From assembly GCA_947425005.1 (NCBI GenBank), contig CANDYP010000073.1:1-7432 (forward strand): DNA of 7,432 bases. Reading direction: 5' to 3'. Positions 1 to 6,196 of the stretch are shown here, piece by piece. The notes below the pieces were generated by a model, which did no database searches, was not told where the DNA came from, and worked only from the letters and a program-made list of their open reading frames with translations. The position numbers and the translations under genes were made by a program. Origin of the DNA: Rickettsiales bacterium (GTDB lineage: Bacteria > Pseudomonadota > Alphaproteobacteria > Rickettsiales > UBA1997). Numbering within the stretch: the stretch's first letter is position 1; every line of letters begins with the position of its first letter.

Positions 1-1
1 C

Positions 2-85
2 CTGCTGTGTTATCGAAGCGGGAACCTTCCGGTGGTTTTAACGAAGCTCAACCGACGGTTTTTGTGGAAAGAGAGAAAATATTAA
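2..85 (+). CDS. Possible C-terminal end of an unidentified gene entering from the left
   Basis: Reading in frame 2 from the window edge gives 27 codons without a stop, then TAA at 83-85, only 5 bases before the A-tract of a strong terminator. The tail is basic and ends in KERKY. A stop codon just before a terminator is what the end of a gene looks like, but 27 codons is too short to judge by coding character. Frame 3 also closes in this stretch, at a TAA at 39-41, and could be the true end instead. No family is recognised. Confidence 0.3.
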   Translation: MLCYRSGNLPVVLTKLNRRFLWKERKY

Positions 86-90
86 AACAA

Positions 91-129
91 AAAAAAGCCC
101 GTCACACTTTTGGTGTGACGGGCTTTTTT
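91..129. terminator. Strong bidirectional rho-independent terminator
   Basis: An 11-bp perfect stem pairs GCCCGTCACAC (97-107) with GTGTGACGGGC (113-123) around the 5-base loop TTTTG. Six A residues flank it on the left (91-96) and six T residues on the right (124-129), so it ends in a U-tract when transcribed in either direction. It lies 40 bp past the stop codon of the minus-strand TAXI gene. On the plus strand it can end a transcript coming from left of the window. Confidence 0.93.
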
Positions 130-168
130 GTCGGATCCCGAAACAAGTTCAGGAGGATGTGGAAAAAT

Positions 169-1140
169 CTAGTCTTTCAACAAACCAGCTTCTTTAAAAT
201 ATCTTGCAGCACCTGGATGGAGAGGAGCAGAATTACCCTCTTTAATCATGTCTTCTTTTTTCAAAGATGAGAATACCGGGTGTAGAGTTTTGAAGTTGTC
301 GAAGTTTTCAAACACAGCTTTAGTCATGTTGTAAACCACATCGGAACTAGTTTTTTCTGAAGTTACTACGCTGGCTTTAACACCAAAAGTTTCGACACTG
401 CTTTGATTTCCGGCGTACATTCCACCAGGAATAATGGCTTTAACGTAGTAAGAATTTGATTTAACTAGCTTGTCAATCGTCTCTTTATCAACACTTAAGA
501 TTCTAGTTTTACAAGTTTGCGTGGCTTCTTGCAGAACGCCGTTTGGATTACCTGCTGCGTAGATCATCACATCAATTTTGCCGTCACATAATGCTTTTGG
601 CTGCTCAGATGGTTGTAAGTAAGTAGTGGCAGCGAAGCTAGATTTTGTCCAACCTTTGGCAGACATTAATACTTCCATAGTGGCGTACATACCCGACCCT
701 TGTGGACCGAAATTCACTCTCTTGCCAACGATGTCATCCAATTTTTTAATGTCGGATTTTTCTGCAACTGCCATTGTGAAAGTTTCAGTGTACAAAGAGA
801 AAACTGATTTTAACTCTTTGAAGGGTTTTTGATCAGCAAAAAATCCGGTGCCGTTGTAAGCGTGGTATTGCCAGTCAGATTGGACGATACCGAAATCAAT
901 CGCACCATTTCTGATCGCATTTAAATTTGAAACCGATCCACCAGTTGACTCAACTGAACATCTAATTCCATGCTCCTTTCTTCCTCGATTAAGAAGTCTG
1001 CAAATAGCACCGCCAGCGGGGTAATAAACACCTGTGATTCCGCCAGTTCCAACTGAAATATATTTAGTTGATGCCATGGATTCGCTAGAGAACGTAGCTA
1101 GAGATAAAACTATTAGCGCCTGTAAAAAACTTTTTTTCAT
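169..1140 (-). CDS. TAXI-family TRAP transporter solute-binding protein
   Basis: This is a 323-residue periplasmic binding protein of the TAXI (TRAP-associated extracytoplasmic immunogenic) family, the usual length for the family. An N-terminal signal peptide (MKKS, then a hydrophobic core to about residue 19) has a likely cleavage site after SMA at residue 23. The mature protein opens with the family's glycine-rich segment SVGTGGITGVYYPAGG (residues 29-44). Further family-like stretches are ESTGGSVSNLNAIRNG (64-79), IDFGIVQSDW (81-90) and HPGAARYFKEAG near the end. TAXI proteins deliver organic-acid or amino-acid-like ligands to a fused DctQM membrane protein, but no such permease gene is in the window, so the partner must be encoded elsewhere. 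The ligand cannot be read from sequence. No Shine-Dalgarno sequence precedes the ATG. The terminator at 91-129 closes the gene, which appears monocistronic. Family assignment is firm; substrate is unknown. Confidence 0.95.
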   Translation of the reverse strand: MKKSFLQALIVLSLATFSSESMASTKYISVGTGGITGVYYPAGGAICRLLNRGRKEHGIRCSVESTGGSVSNLNAIRNGAIDFGIVQSDWQYHAYNGTGFFADQKPFKELKSVFSLYTETFTMAVAEKSDIKKLDDIVGKRVNFGPQGSGMYATMEVLMSAKGWTKSSFAATTYLQPSEQPKALCDGKIDVMIYAAGNPNGVLQEATQTCKTRILSVDKETIDKLVKSNSYYVKAIIPGGMYAGNQSSVETFGVKASVVTSEKTSSDVVYNMTKAVFENFDNFKTLHPVFSSLKKEDMIKEGNSAPLHPGAARYFKEAGLLKD

Positions 1141-1223
1141 TTGGAATTAAATTTGGGAAAAGTTGGAAGGACTGCTTGGCTGTAAGAAGCTGGCAGGAAC
1201 GGCAAGGTTTTGCTAGAGCGGTA

Positions 1224-1250
1224 AAATTAGATTTTATTTTTAAAAGTCAA
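1224..1250 (-). promoter_or_regulatory. Weak promoter candidate for the TAXI gene
   Basis: On the minus strand, TTGACT (1250-1245) is followed after 15 bases by TAATTT (1229-1224), about 85 bp upstream of the TAXI start codon. The -35 box matches the consensus at 5 of 6 positions. The -10 match is poor and the spacing is short. In such A/T-rich DNA a match of this quality can arise by chance. Confidence 0.22.
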
Positions 1251-1400
1251 AATCTTTTTATCTCAACTTTCTGAGAGCTGATCTTCGAATTTTCTTAACA
1301 GAAACTGATGATAATTTTTTACAAAAAAACTCGAATTATAAAATTTTTTTTGAAGAAATTTTTAAGAGCAATTCATAAAGACTTTTACGAAAGTTATAAA

Positions 1401-1427
1401 TTGACATTAAAAAAGTCGGTCTATACC
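1401..1427 (+). promoter_or_regulatory. Sigma-70-type promoter candidate upstream of the symporter cluster
   Basis: A perfect TTGACA (1401-1406) is followed after 15 bases by TATACC (1422-1427); TACCTT at 17 bases is an alternative -10. A/T-tracts just upstream resemble an UP element. Transcription would begin near 1434 and run through a leader of roughly 280 bases before the symporter ATG at 1713, or it could produce a separate small RNA from the G+C-richer stretch at 1440-1535. Confidence 0.45.
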
Positions 1428-1712
1428 TTGCAAAAGAATTAATGCTGGTCACGCTTACTCCCTAGGCTCTCCACAGGCATCTTAGTCACCATCAAGACTC
1501 TCGCAAAACTCGTCCCACTTCGAACTTCATAAGGTTAAAATTTTTTAGAAACTGCTTGCGTGTGTGCGCATGTTTGCGTTTTAAAAATCACTCAACTCTT
1601 TAAGTTCTTTAGTAGCGCTAAATTTTGCGTCAGACTCAACCACTGACAAAAGATCACGCTCAATTCAGCCATAACTATTAAAGTCATTATTACTAATCAA
1701 AAAATTTAAATT

Positions 1713-2939
1713 ATGAAACTTTGGCAGCAAGTCCTTATCGGCCTTCTTTTGGGTATAATAGCAGGTATAGTTCTGGGAGAGAAAGCAGCGGATCTTAAAA
1801 TTTTTGGCACCATTTTCATCAGCTTGATCAAGATGGTAATCGTACCTTTGATATTTTTCGCCCTACTTTCCGGCATAACTTCAATGCAAGGCGAAGGAAA
1901 CTTTACCAGAGTCGGTTTAAAAGGCTTCAGCGCCTACATATTAACTGCAATTTTTGCAGTTTTAATCGGCCTTTCTGCTGGCATTTTATTTCACCCGGGC
2001 ACTGGTGTTGATCTTCACGCCATCCTTTCAACAACAAGTCAACAACCTGCAATCGTTACAAAAACCCCGCCAACAGTTACAGAATTTTTGCTCGGCCTAA
2101 TTCCGACCAACCCTTTAAATTCAATGGTTAACGATAACTTCTTACAAATTATCGTCTTCTCAATCTTCACCGGCATCACCATCAACTTGATTGGTGAAAA
2201 AGCCAAACCACTTAAAGATGTAATTTACTCCGCATCTCAAATGGCTTTCAAAATGATCGAGATCATCATCCGACTTGCTCCCCTTGGCGTATTTGGCTAC
2301 ATCTCTTGGGTCGTTGGAACGCAAGGCTTGGACATCTTGGCATCTCTAACAAAACTAATCATAGTTGTCTTGGCGGCTTGTTCTTTCCAATATTTAATAT
2401 TTGGTTTGATGATTTTAGTTTTCGCCCGCATCTCCCCCATTCCATTTTACCGCAAAATTTTATTCACCCAATCAATCGCCTTCGCAACCAGCAGCAGCAA
2501 AGCCACTCTTTCTACTGCAATGAGTCAACTTCAAGAAAGACTTGGCGTTTCCAAAACCAACTCCAACTTCTTGATGCCACTTGGCGTTTGCATTAACATG
2601 GATGGCACCGCAATTTACCTCGGCATCTGCGCCCTCTTCTTCGCTCAGGCTTACGGCATTGATTTGACCATGCAAAACTACATGATGCTGGTTTTGACTT
2701 GCACTCTTGGCTCAATCGGCGCCGCCGGAATTCCAAGTGGATCAATCATTTTCATGAGCATGGTTCTATCCTCGGTCGGCTTGCCGATTGAAGGCATCGG
2801 CATCATCCTCGGCGTTGACAGAGTTCTCGACATGGTCAGAACCACCATCAACATCACCGGTGACAGCGCCATCACTTTAATCGTTGACAAATCCGAAGGG
2901 TCTTTAGATGAAAAACTTTACTACAAAAAAGAAGTTTAA
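1713..2939 (+). CDS. Dicarboxylate/amino acid:cation symporter (DAACS, GltP/DctA/EAAT fold)
   Basis: This 408-residue inner-membrane protein takes up acidic amino acids or C4-dicarboxylates with Na+ or H+. It is full length, with a dense set of hydrophobic segments. Hairpin 1 carries the serine motif SSSKATL (260-266), transmembrane segment 7 has NMDGTA (295-300), hairpin 2 has AAGIPSGS (337-344), and transmembrane segment 8 has DRVLDMVRTTINITGD (369-384). From knowledge of the archaeal homologue GltPh, D373, R376, N380 and D384 correspond to its D394, R397, N401 and D405. The retained arginine binds the side-chain carboxylate of the substrate, so an acidic substrate is expected. The proline that usually ends the hairpin-1 motif (ATLP) is serine here, and lysine follows the serines. 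The gene heads a tight cluster with lolA 13 bp downstream. No Shine-Dalgarno sequence precedes the ATG. Glutamate versus dicarboxylate cannot be decided. Confidence 0.95.
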   Translation: MKLWQQVLIGLLLGIIAGIVLGEKAADLKIFGTIFISLIKMVIVPLIFFALLSGITSMQGEGNFTRVGLKGFSAYILTAIFAVLIGLSAGILFHPGTGVDLHAILSTTSQQPAIVTKTPPTVTEFLLGLIPTNPLNSMVNDNFLQIIVFSIFTGITINLIGEKAKPLKDVIYSASQMAFKMIEIIIRLAPLGVFGYISWVVGTQGLDILASLTKLIIVVLAACSFQYLIFGLMILVFARISPIPFYRKILFTQSIAFATSSSKATLSTAMSQLQERLGVSKTNSNFLMPLGVCINMDGTAIYLGICALFFAQAYGIDLTMQNYMMLVLTCTLGSIGAAGIPSGSIIFMSMVLSSVGLPIEGIGIILGVDRVLDMVRTTINITGDSAITLIVDKSEGSLDEKLYYKKEV

Positions 2940-2952
2940 AAATTCGGTTCTG

Positions 2953-3591
2953 ATGAAAAAACTAATCAGCTACGCAACGTGCTTCGTCACTTGCGTAGCT
3001 TTTTATTTTCCTCAAACTGCATTAGCCAAAGCACCAAATAAAGACGCCCTCTTGCAGCAATACGCAACTGACTTGGAGCAGATTGAATCCTACCTCAACA
3101 ACATCCAAAACCTCTCCACAAAATTTGTTCAAGAATCTTCCGACGGCAATTTAGTCGAGGGGAAGCTTTTCCTGTCGCGCCCAGGCAAAATGCGCGTCGA
3201 ATACAATGCTGATCCAAAAATTCTAATCATCGTCAACGGCTCAGTTCTTGCTTACAACGATGTTGAGCTCGACGAAACTTCTTACCTCAGCACCAACACA
3301 ACCCCAGCCTCTTTCTTAACCAGACCAAATATTTCCTTCTCAGCCAAAGATGTTGAGCTGACCAATGTCAAAAAATCTGACCACCAAATCAAAGTCTCAG
3401 TGATGAAAAAAAATCGCAAAGAAGCCGGGGAATTCAGCGTCATTTTCACCACCAATCCTCTGAAATTTGCCAAGATGGAAGTCAAAAACGACCTAGATCA
3501 AGTCACCACCGTCACCCTGTCTGACCCTGATTTCACTAAGCAAATCGCCAGCAGCATGTTCGTCATCAAAAATAAAAATTTACCTCAATAA
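2953..3591 (+). CDS. lolA: Outer-membrane lipoprotein carrier protein LolA
   Basis: LolA is the periplasmic chaperone that takes lipoproteins released by LolCDE and carries them across the periplasm. The start chosen gives 212 residues with a textbook signal peptide: MKK, a hydrophobic core, and likely cleavage after TALA at residue 25. An in-frame ATG at 2908 lies inside the symporter gene and would put 15 lysine-rich residues before the signal peptide, so it is less likely. The mature part has the LolA pattern: an N-terminal helix ending in LSTKFVQ, then EGKLFLSRPGKMRVEY, an NGSVLAYNDVELDET strand pair, and alternating beta strands to the C-terminus. The normal partner LolB is often absent outside gamma- and betaproteobacteria; it is not seen here. 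tolR starts 2 bases after the stop codon, indicating co-transcription. Family assignment is firm. Confidence 0.93.
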   Translation: MKKLISYATCFVTCVAFYFPQTALAKAPNKDALLQQYATDLEQIESYLNNIQNLSTKFVQESSDGNLVEGKLFLSRPGKMRVEYNADPKILIIVNGSVLAYNDVELDETSYLSTNTTPASFLTRPNISFSAKDVELTNVKKSDHQIKVSVMKKNRKEAGEFSVIFTTNPLKFAKMEVKNDLDQVTTVTLSDPDFTKQIASSMFVIKNKNLPQ

Positions 3592-3593
3592 AA

Positions 3594-4013
3594 ATGGGCG
3601 CCAATTTTTCTGATCACAAAAATAATAAAAAAAAGCGCATCATCAGCGAGATCAACATCACTCCTTTCGTCGATATTTTATTGGTGTTGCTAATAATTTT
3701 TATGGTCGCCGCTCCGATGATGACCAGTAATGTTAACATCGATTTACCCAAAGGTGCAGCTGCTCCAACCAACGAAAAAATCCAGCCAATCACCATCTCA
3801 ATTAAATCTGACGGCACAATTTTTTTGCAAGAAGACGCCATCAAACTCAATCTACTTTCGGCAAAATTATTGGAAGCAACCGGCAATAATTTAAGCAGCA
3901 AAATCTACGTCCGTGCTGACAAAAAACTTGATTACGGTCGCGTCATGGAGATCGTCAAAACCGTGAATTTAACTGGTTTCACTCAGGTGGTTTTAGTTAC
4001 TGAATTGGCTTAA
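3594..4013 (+). CDS. tolR: TolR, ExbD/TolR-family proton-channel subunit of the Tol-Pal system
   Basis: The protein has 139 residues: a short basic cytoplasmic start (KKKR, 12-15), one membrane helix (about 23-42) and a periplasmic domain. The segment SEINITPFVDILLVLLIIF is the family signature, with the proton-carrying aspartate at D27 equivalent to E. coli TolR D23. NIDLPKG follows the helix, as is typical. The periplasmic part (PITISIKSDGTIFLQ, then IYVRADKKLDYGRVMEIVK) matches the ExbD/TolR fold through to its end. TolR works with TolQ to couple proton flow to TolA movement. Placement directly before a TolA-like gene favours TolR over ExbD. tolQ, normally just upstream, is replaced here by lolA, so TolQ must be encoded elsewhere. 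There is no Shine-Dalgarno sequence. Confidence 0.93.
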   Translation: MGANFSDHKNNKKKRIISEINITPFVDILLVLLIIFMVAAPMMTSNVNIDLPKGAAAPTNEKIQPITISIKSDGTIFLQEDAIKLNLLSAKLLEATGNNLSSKIYVRADKKLDYGRVMEIVKTVNLTGFTQVVLVTELA

Positions 4014-4021
4014 ATTCCTAA

Positions 4022-4900
4022 ATGATTAAAAATCTCCTCTACTCCCTATTCCTGCATTTCCTGCTGTTGCTGCTAGTTTACGCCAATTTCAACCTCAAAA
4101 ATATTAACGAAAATAAATCGAGCGAAATCTCGGTCAGTCTGATCGCACTTTCCGGCAGCGAAGATTCCAGCAAAAACAAAGTATCTGCCGATGCTGAAGT
4201 AAAAAAAACTGACGCTAAACCCAAAGCGGAATCAGCGCAGGAGCCAGAATCTCAACAGCAATCGAAGAAAAATAAAGTTCGCGCCTTGCCAAAAAAAATG
4301 GCCAAATCAAAACCTTCGAAAGCAATCGCCAAACCGGTAATTACCCATCAAAGTCCGGATTTCAAAGAAGTAGAAAAAGTAGAAGAAAAGCAGGAAGACA
4401 CCAACAAAGCCAAGGAAGATGAAGTCATCAACGAAAATACCGACGAGGAAAAAAGTGACGAAACGAAGAAAGAAAAAGATCTAGGCTCAGAAAAAAAATT
4501 TGAAAAAGAGCAAGAAGCTGATGACAAAAAAAATGCCAACAAAAACGATGAGCCCGACACCGCCAACAATCTTGAAAATATCGATCTCTCAGTCCGAGAA
4601 AAATTCAACATTCAATCGCAACTAAAAAGATGTTACTCGCGAGCCGTTGCTGAAAGCGGCACCAGCGGCAAAAGCAAAGTGATGGTAAAGGTGAGCATCA
4701 GTCAAGAAGGCGTCATGGATTCTGACTTAGATGATGCGACCGACATGGACAAATACAACGATCCCAAAGACACCAGCTACAAAATCGCCATCGACAACTC
4801 CCGCCGCGCGCTAGATCTGTGCAGCCCTCTGCGCAACCTCCCCGCCGACAAATACGAAATCTGGAAAGAAGTAGTTTTAGAATTTGGCGACGTGGACTAA
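4022..4900 (+). CDS. tolA: TolA-like cell envelope protein (alphaproteobacterial type)
   Basis: TolA has the expected three-part layout in 292 residues. A single N-terminal membrane anchor (about 4-21) is followed by a long, highly charged linker rich in Lys, Glu and Asp (about 45-185, probably helical or disordered). A C-terminal globular domain (about 188-292) completes it. The C-terminal domain shows the alphaproteobacterial TolA pattern: a helix with LKRCYS, strands KVMVKVSISQEGVM, the helix IAIDNSRRALDLCSPL, then LPADKYEIWKEVVLEF. C204 and C267 could form the disulfide found in this domain family. TolA spans the periplasm to contact Pal and TolB under TolQR control. An A/T-rich gap of 8 bases separates it from tolR. 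The expected tolB does not follow. The linker gene contains four runs of eight A residues. TonB is a less likely alternative because its proline-rich linker is absent. Confidence 0.87.
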   Translation: MIKNLLYSLFLHFLLLLLVYANFNLKNINENKSSEISVSLIALSGSEDSSKNKVSADAEVKKTDAKPKAESAQEPESQQQSKKNKVRALPKKMAKSKPSKAIAKPVITHQSPDFKEVEKVEEKQEDTNKAKEDEVINENTDEEKSDETKKEKDLGSEKKFEKEQEADDKKNANKNDEPDTANNLENIDLSVREKFNIQSQLKRCYSRAVAESGTSGKSKVMVKVSISQEGVMDSDLDDATDMDKYNDPKDTSYKIAIDNSRRALDLCSPLRNLPADKYEIWKEVVLEFGDVD

Positions 4901-4923
4901 ACCAACAAGTGGCAAAATTTAAT

Positions 4924-4951
4924 TTGACAGCGCCCATCACCAAAATAAATT
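4924..4951 (+). promoter_or_regulatory. Promoter candidate for the 60-residue gene
   Basis: A perfect TTGACA (4924-4929) is followed after 16 bases by TAAATT (4946-4951). It lies in the 102-bp gap after tolA, about 50 bases before the next ATG. This would let the small downstream gene be transcribed apart from the Tol cluster. It is a consensus match only. Confidence 0.4.
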
Positions 4952-5002
4952 CCACACCCCTCCTCTTGCCCATCCCATTAATTTCTTTCAAAAAATAATT
5001 TT

Positions 5003-5185
5003 ATGCCAAACGCAAATTTAAACACCAAGGAACAAGCAGAAACCACCCAACTCCCGAAAGAAGCCGTACAGGTTTTGAAGGTTCTTGAAGAATTAGAAAA
5101 TTTTACCGCTGAACTTAGAAAAAAAGTAATGTCAGAGCTCAGAACCAACAATAATTTGATTCACTTGAAACTTGACGACATGTAA
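5003..5185 (+). CDS. Small hypothetical protein, 60 residues
   Basis: No family is recognised. The product is short, hydrophilic and likely helical. A polar N-terminus (about 1-17, rich in N, T, Q and E) is followed by VQVLKVLEELENFTAELRKK (23-42), which has leucine, valine and phenylalanine spaced as in an amphipathic helix or short coiled coil. There is no signal peptide, membrane segment or cysteine. In favour of it being real are its own promoter candidate 50 bases upstream, an A/T-rich leader without Shine-Dalgarno like its neighbours, and the absence of any better gene in this stretch. It is convergent with the membrane-protein gene that ends 27 bases beyond its stop. It sits where tolB would be in a standard tol operon but has no similarity to TolB. 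A chance open frame cannot be excluded. Confidence 0.5.
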   Translation: MPNANLNTKEQAETTQLPKEAVQVLKVLEELENFTAELRKKVMSELRTNNNLIHLKLDDM

Positions 5186-5205
5186 TCACAACCCGCTAAC
5201 CATCA

Positions 5206-5225
5206 CCCCGCACTAGTTTGCGGGG
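5206..5225. terminator. Hairpin between convergent genes
   Basis: A 7-bp perfect stem pairs CCCCGCA (5206-5212) with TGCGGGG (5219-5225) around the loop CTAGTT. It lies 20 bases past the stop of the 60-residue gene. On the other strand it covers the last codons of the membrane-protein gene, whose TAG stop falls inside the loop. No T-tract follows on either side, so it may slow polymerase or protect transcript ends rather than act as a classical terminator. Confidence 0.4.
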
Positions 5226-5539
5226 TCACCACCATCTTCCACTGATCTTCCCACCACATTCGCAATCCTTACTCTCTCCTCCGCAATATTCCTCGCAATA
5301 CCAATTCCGATTAGCAAGTTCACCGCAAAAATCGCCAAGATACTCACCATGATTATTAGCACTTCGCTCAGCTTGTCATTCTTCAAACTCAGCAACACAA
5401 TCAGAGTCAAAAAGCTGCTGTACGAAACAGATAGGCAGGAAATTTTTCTGATGTATTCCCGAAACAGAAACAGGCCGAGAATGCCGGCCACACAAACGAA
5501 AATCAGCAAAGCACAAATCAATAAATAGCCGAAGGACAT
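5213..5539 (-). CDS. Small three-helix membrane protein, possibly NuoK/MnhC-like
   Basis: The 108-residue product has three hydrophobic helices at about 4-26, 36-52 and 58-82, followed by a polar C-terminal tail of about 25 residues. Three helices in roughly 100 residues is the layout of NuoK and of the MnhC/MrpC subunit of cation/proton antiporters, and the third helix (EVLIIMVSILAIFAV) has that general flavour. However, the intramembrane glutamate expected in helix 2 of NuoK is absent, and no neighbouring nuo or mnh gene is present, so the assignment is tentative. Codon choice looks like real coding sequence, and no plus-strand gene competes for the stretch. Its ATG is the reverse complement of CAT at 5537-5539, touching the ATG of the plus-strand ialB-like gene with no base between. 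No Shine-Dalgarno sequence is seen. Confidence 0.6.
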   Translation of the reverse strand: MSFGYLLICALLIFVCVAGILGLFLFREYIRKISCLSVSYSSFLTLIVLLSLKNDKLSEVLIIMVSILAIFAVNLLIGIGIARNIAEERVRIANVVGRSVEDGGDPAN

Positions 5540-6091
5540 ATGAAAAAAAATGTAATTTTTTGGGGTGGATTTTTTTTAAGCCTCTTTGTTGAGGTGACAA
5601 GTTTTAATCCAAATCTCGTCAATTCCACCTTCCTTAATTCTGCTCAGGCCGAAATCATCGACATCCAAAAAGAAGAAAAAAATTTCGGCGACTGGAAAGT
5701 TTTCTGCGAAACCGACGTGATGATGGACAATTCTCACTGCAAAATCGCCTCAAAATTTTTCGACAACAGCTCGGCAATCACCATCGAACCCACACCAAAA
5801 TTCTTCAACCAACTCATCTTCGTGTTACCCCAAATCAGACTTGGAACTTTCGTCGCAATTCGCATCGACAAAAATGATTTAATTTTTTCTGACAACGCCA
5901 AAGCCAACGATTTTGGCCTGATCCAGCTTGACGATTCCAAGAAATCCGACATCTACCGCCAGCTAAAAAATGGTGACTTTTTGTTCCTCAGATTTAGCGT
6001 GCGCGCCTCCGAAAAAGAAGTTACCGCTAAAATTAATCTCAGAGATTTCAGAAGCGCGTTGAGCTACTACAATTCAAGAGTTTCGAAGTAA
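5540..6091 (+). CDS. Invasion-associated locus B (IalB) family periplasmic protein
   Basis: This is a 183-residue secreted protein of the IalB family, named from the Bartonella invasion locus but widespread in Alphaproteobacteria, where its function is mostly unknown. The N-terminus is MKK plus a hydrophobic stretch, with likely signal peptidase cleavage after SAQA at residue 37; the signal peptide is rather long and polar in its second half. The family core starts with NFGDWKVFCE (48-57). C56 and C67 form the usual close cysteine pair, suggesting an oxidised loop. Further family-like parts are the LVLP-like segment QLIFVLPQIRLGTFVAIRID (91-110) and a C-terminal region ending after RDFRSAL. 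GAAGGA at 5531-5536 is only 3 bases from the ATG, close for a Shine-Dalgarno. Its promoter would have to lie inside the divergent membrane-protein gene. A palindromic repeat begins 11 bases after the stop. Confidence 0.85.
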   Translation: MKKNVIFWGGFFLSLFVEVTSFNPNLVNSTFLNSAQAEIIDIQKEEKNFGDWKVFCETDVMMDNSHCKIASKFFDNSSAITIEPTPKFFNQLIFVLPQIRLGTFVAIRIDKNDLIFSDNAKANDFGLIQLDDSKKSDIYRQLKNGDFLFLRFSVRASEKEVTAKINLRDFRSALSYYNSRVSK

Positions 6092-6101
6092 TCCTCTCGA
6101 T

Positions 6102-6135
6102 CTAAGCCCCCCTGACAAGGGGGGTAGGGGGGTTT
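6102..6135 (+). repeat. C6/G6 palindromic repeat, copy 1
   Basis: The unit reads CTAAG, then six C (6107-6112), TGACAA, six G (6119-6124), TA, six G (6127-6132), TTT. The first C and G runs form a 6-bp hairpin around TGACAA. The unit is a perfect 34-base inverted match to copy 2 at 6197-6230, and with one mismatch the match extends to 40 bases (6102-6141). The preceding CTCGATC (6096-6102) is shared with copy 4. It lies just past the ialB-like stop codon. Confidence 0.95.
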
Positions 6136-6196
6136 ATCGTCAAGAATTCAAAAATAATTCCAGTACGTTCATAAAATATTTTGAGCATCGGACGAG

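Larger units (their letters stand above)
1141..1712. other. 572-bp intergenic region between divergent genes, no gene recognised
   Basis: No convincing open reading frame, tRNA or known riboswitch is visible. The left part to about 1435 is very A/T-rich, with phased A- and T-tracts around 1314-1366 that could bend DNA or act as an UP element for the promoter at 1401. From about 1440 to 1535 the base composition becomes clearly richer in G+C. This stretch contains a CCTAGG palindrome (1461-1466) and ends near a T-run at 1541-1546. Positions 1557-1573 alternate strictly between pyrimidine and purine. The rest up to the symporter start is again A/T-rich with no ribosome binding site. Confidence 0.8.

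Noticed and set aside
7..270. An 87-codon plus-strand open frame at the left edge
   Set aside because: It runs through both arms of the strong terminator and then over the 3' end of the TAXI gene in antisense, so it is not a plausible gene.
1440..1540. A tRNA or tmRNA in the G+C-richer intergenic stretch
   Set aside because: No cloverleaf arms, GTTCGANTC-like T-loop or CCA end could be found.
4713..4991. A 92-codon minus-strand open frame over the end of tolA
   Set aside because: It lies mostly antisense to the conserved TolA C-terminal domain, and its cysteine- and arginine-rich product looks like a shadow of C-rich codons.
5376..5600. A 74-codon minus-strand open frame crossing the ialB-like start
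   Set aside because: It overlaps the better three-helix membrane-protein frame and the signal peptide of the ialB-like gene, and its product has no clear character.
6119..6132. A four-run G-quadruplex within a repeat unit
   Set aside because: Each unit has only two separate G runs, so a single-unit intramolecular quadruplex with normal loops is not supported; hairpin pairing of the C and G runs is simpler.
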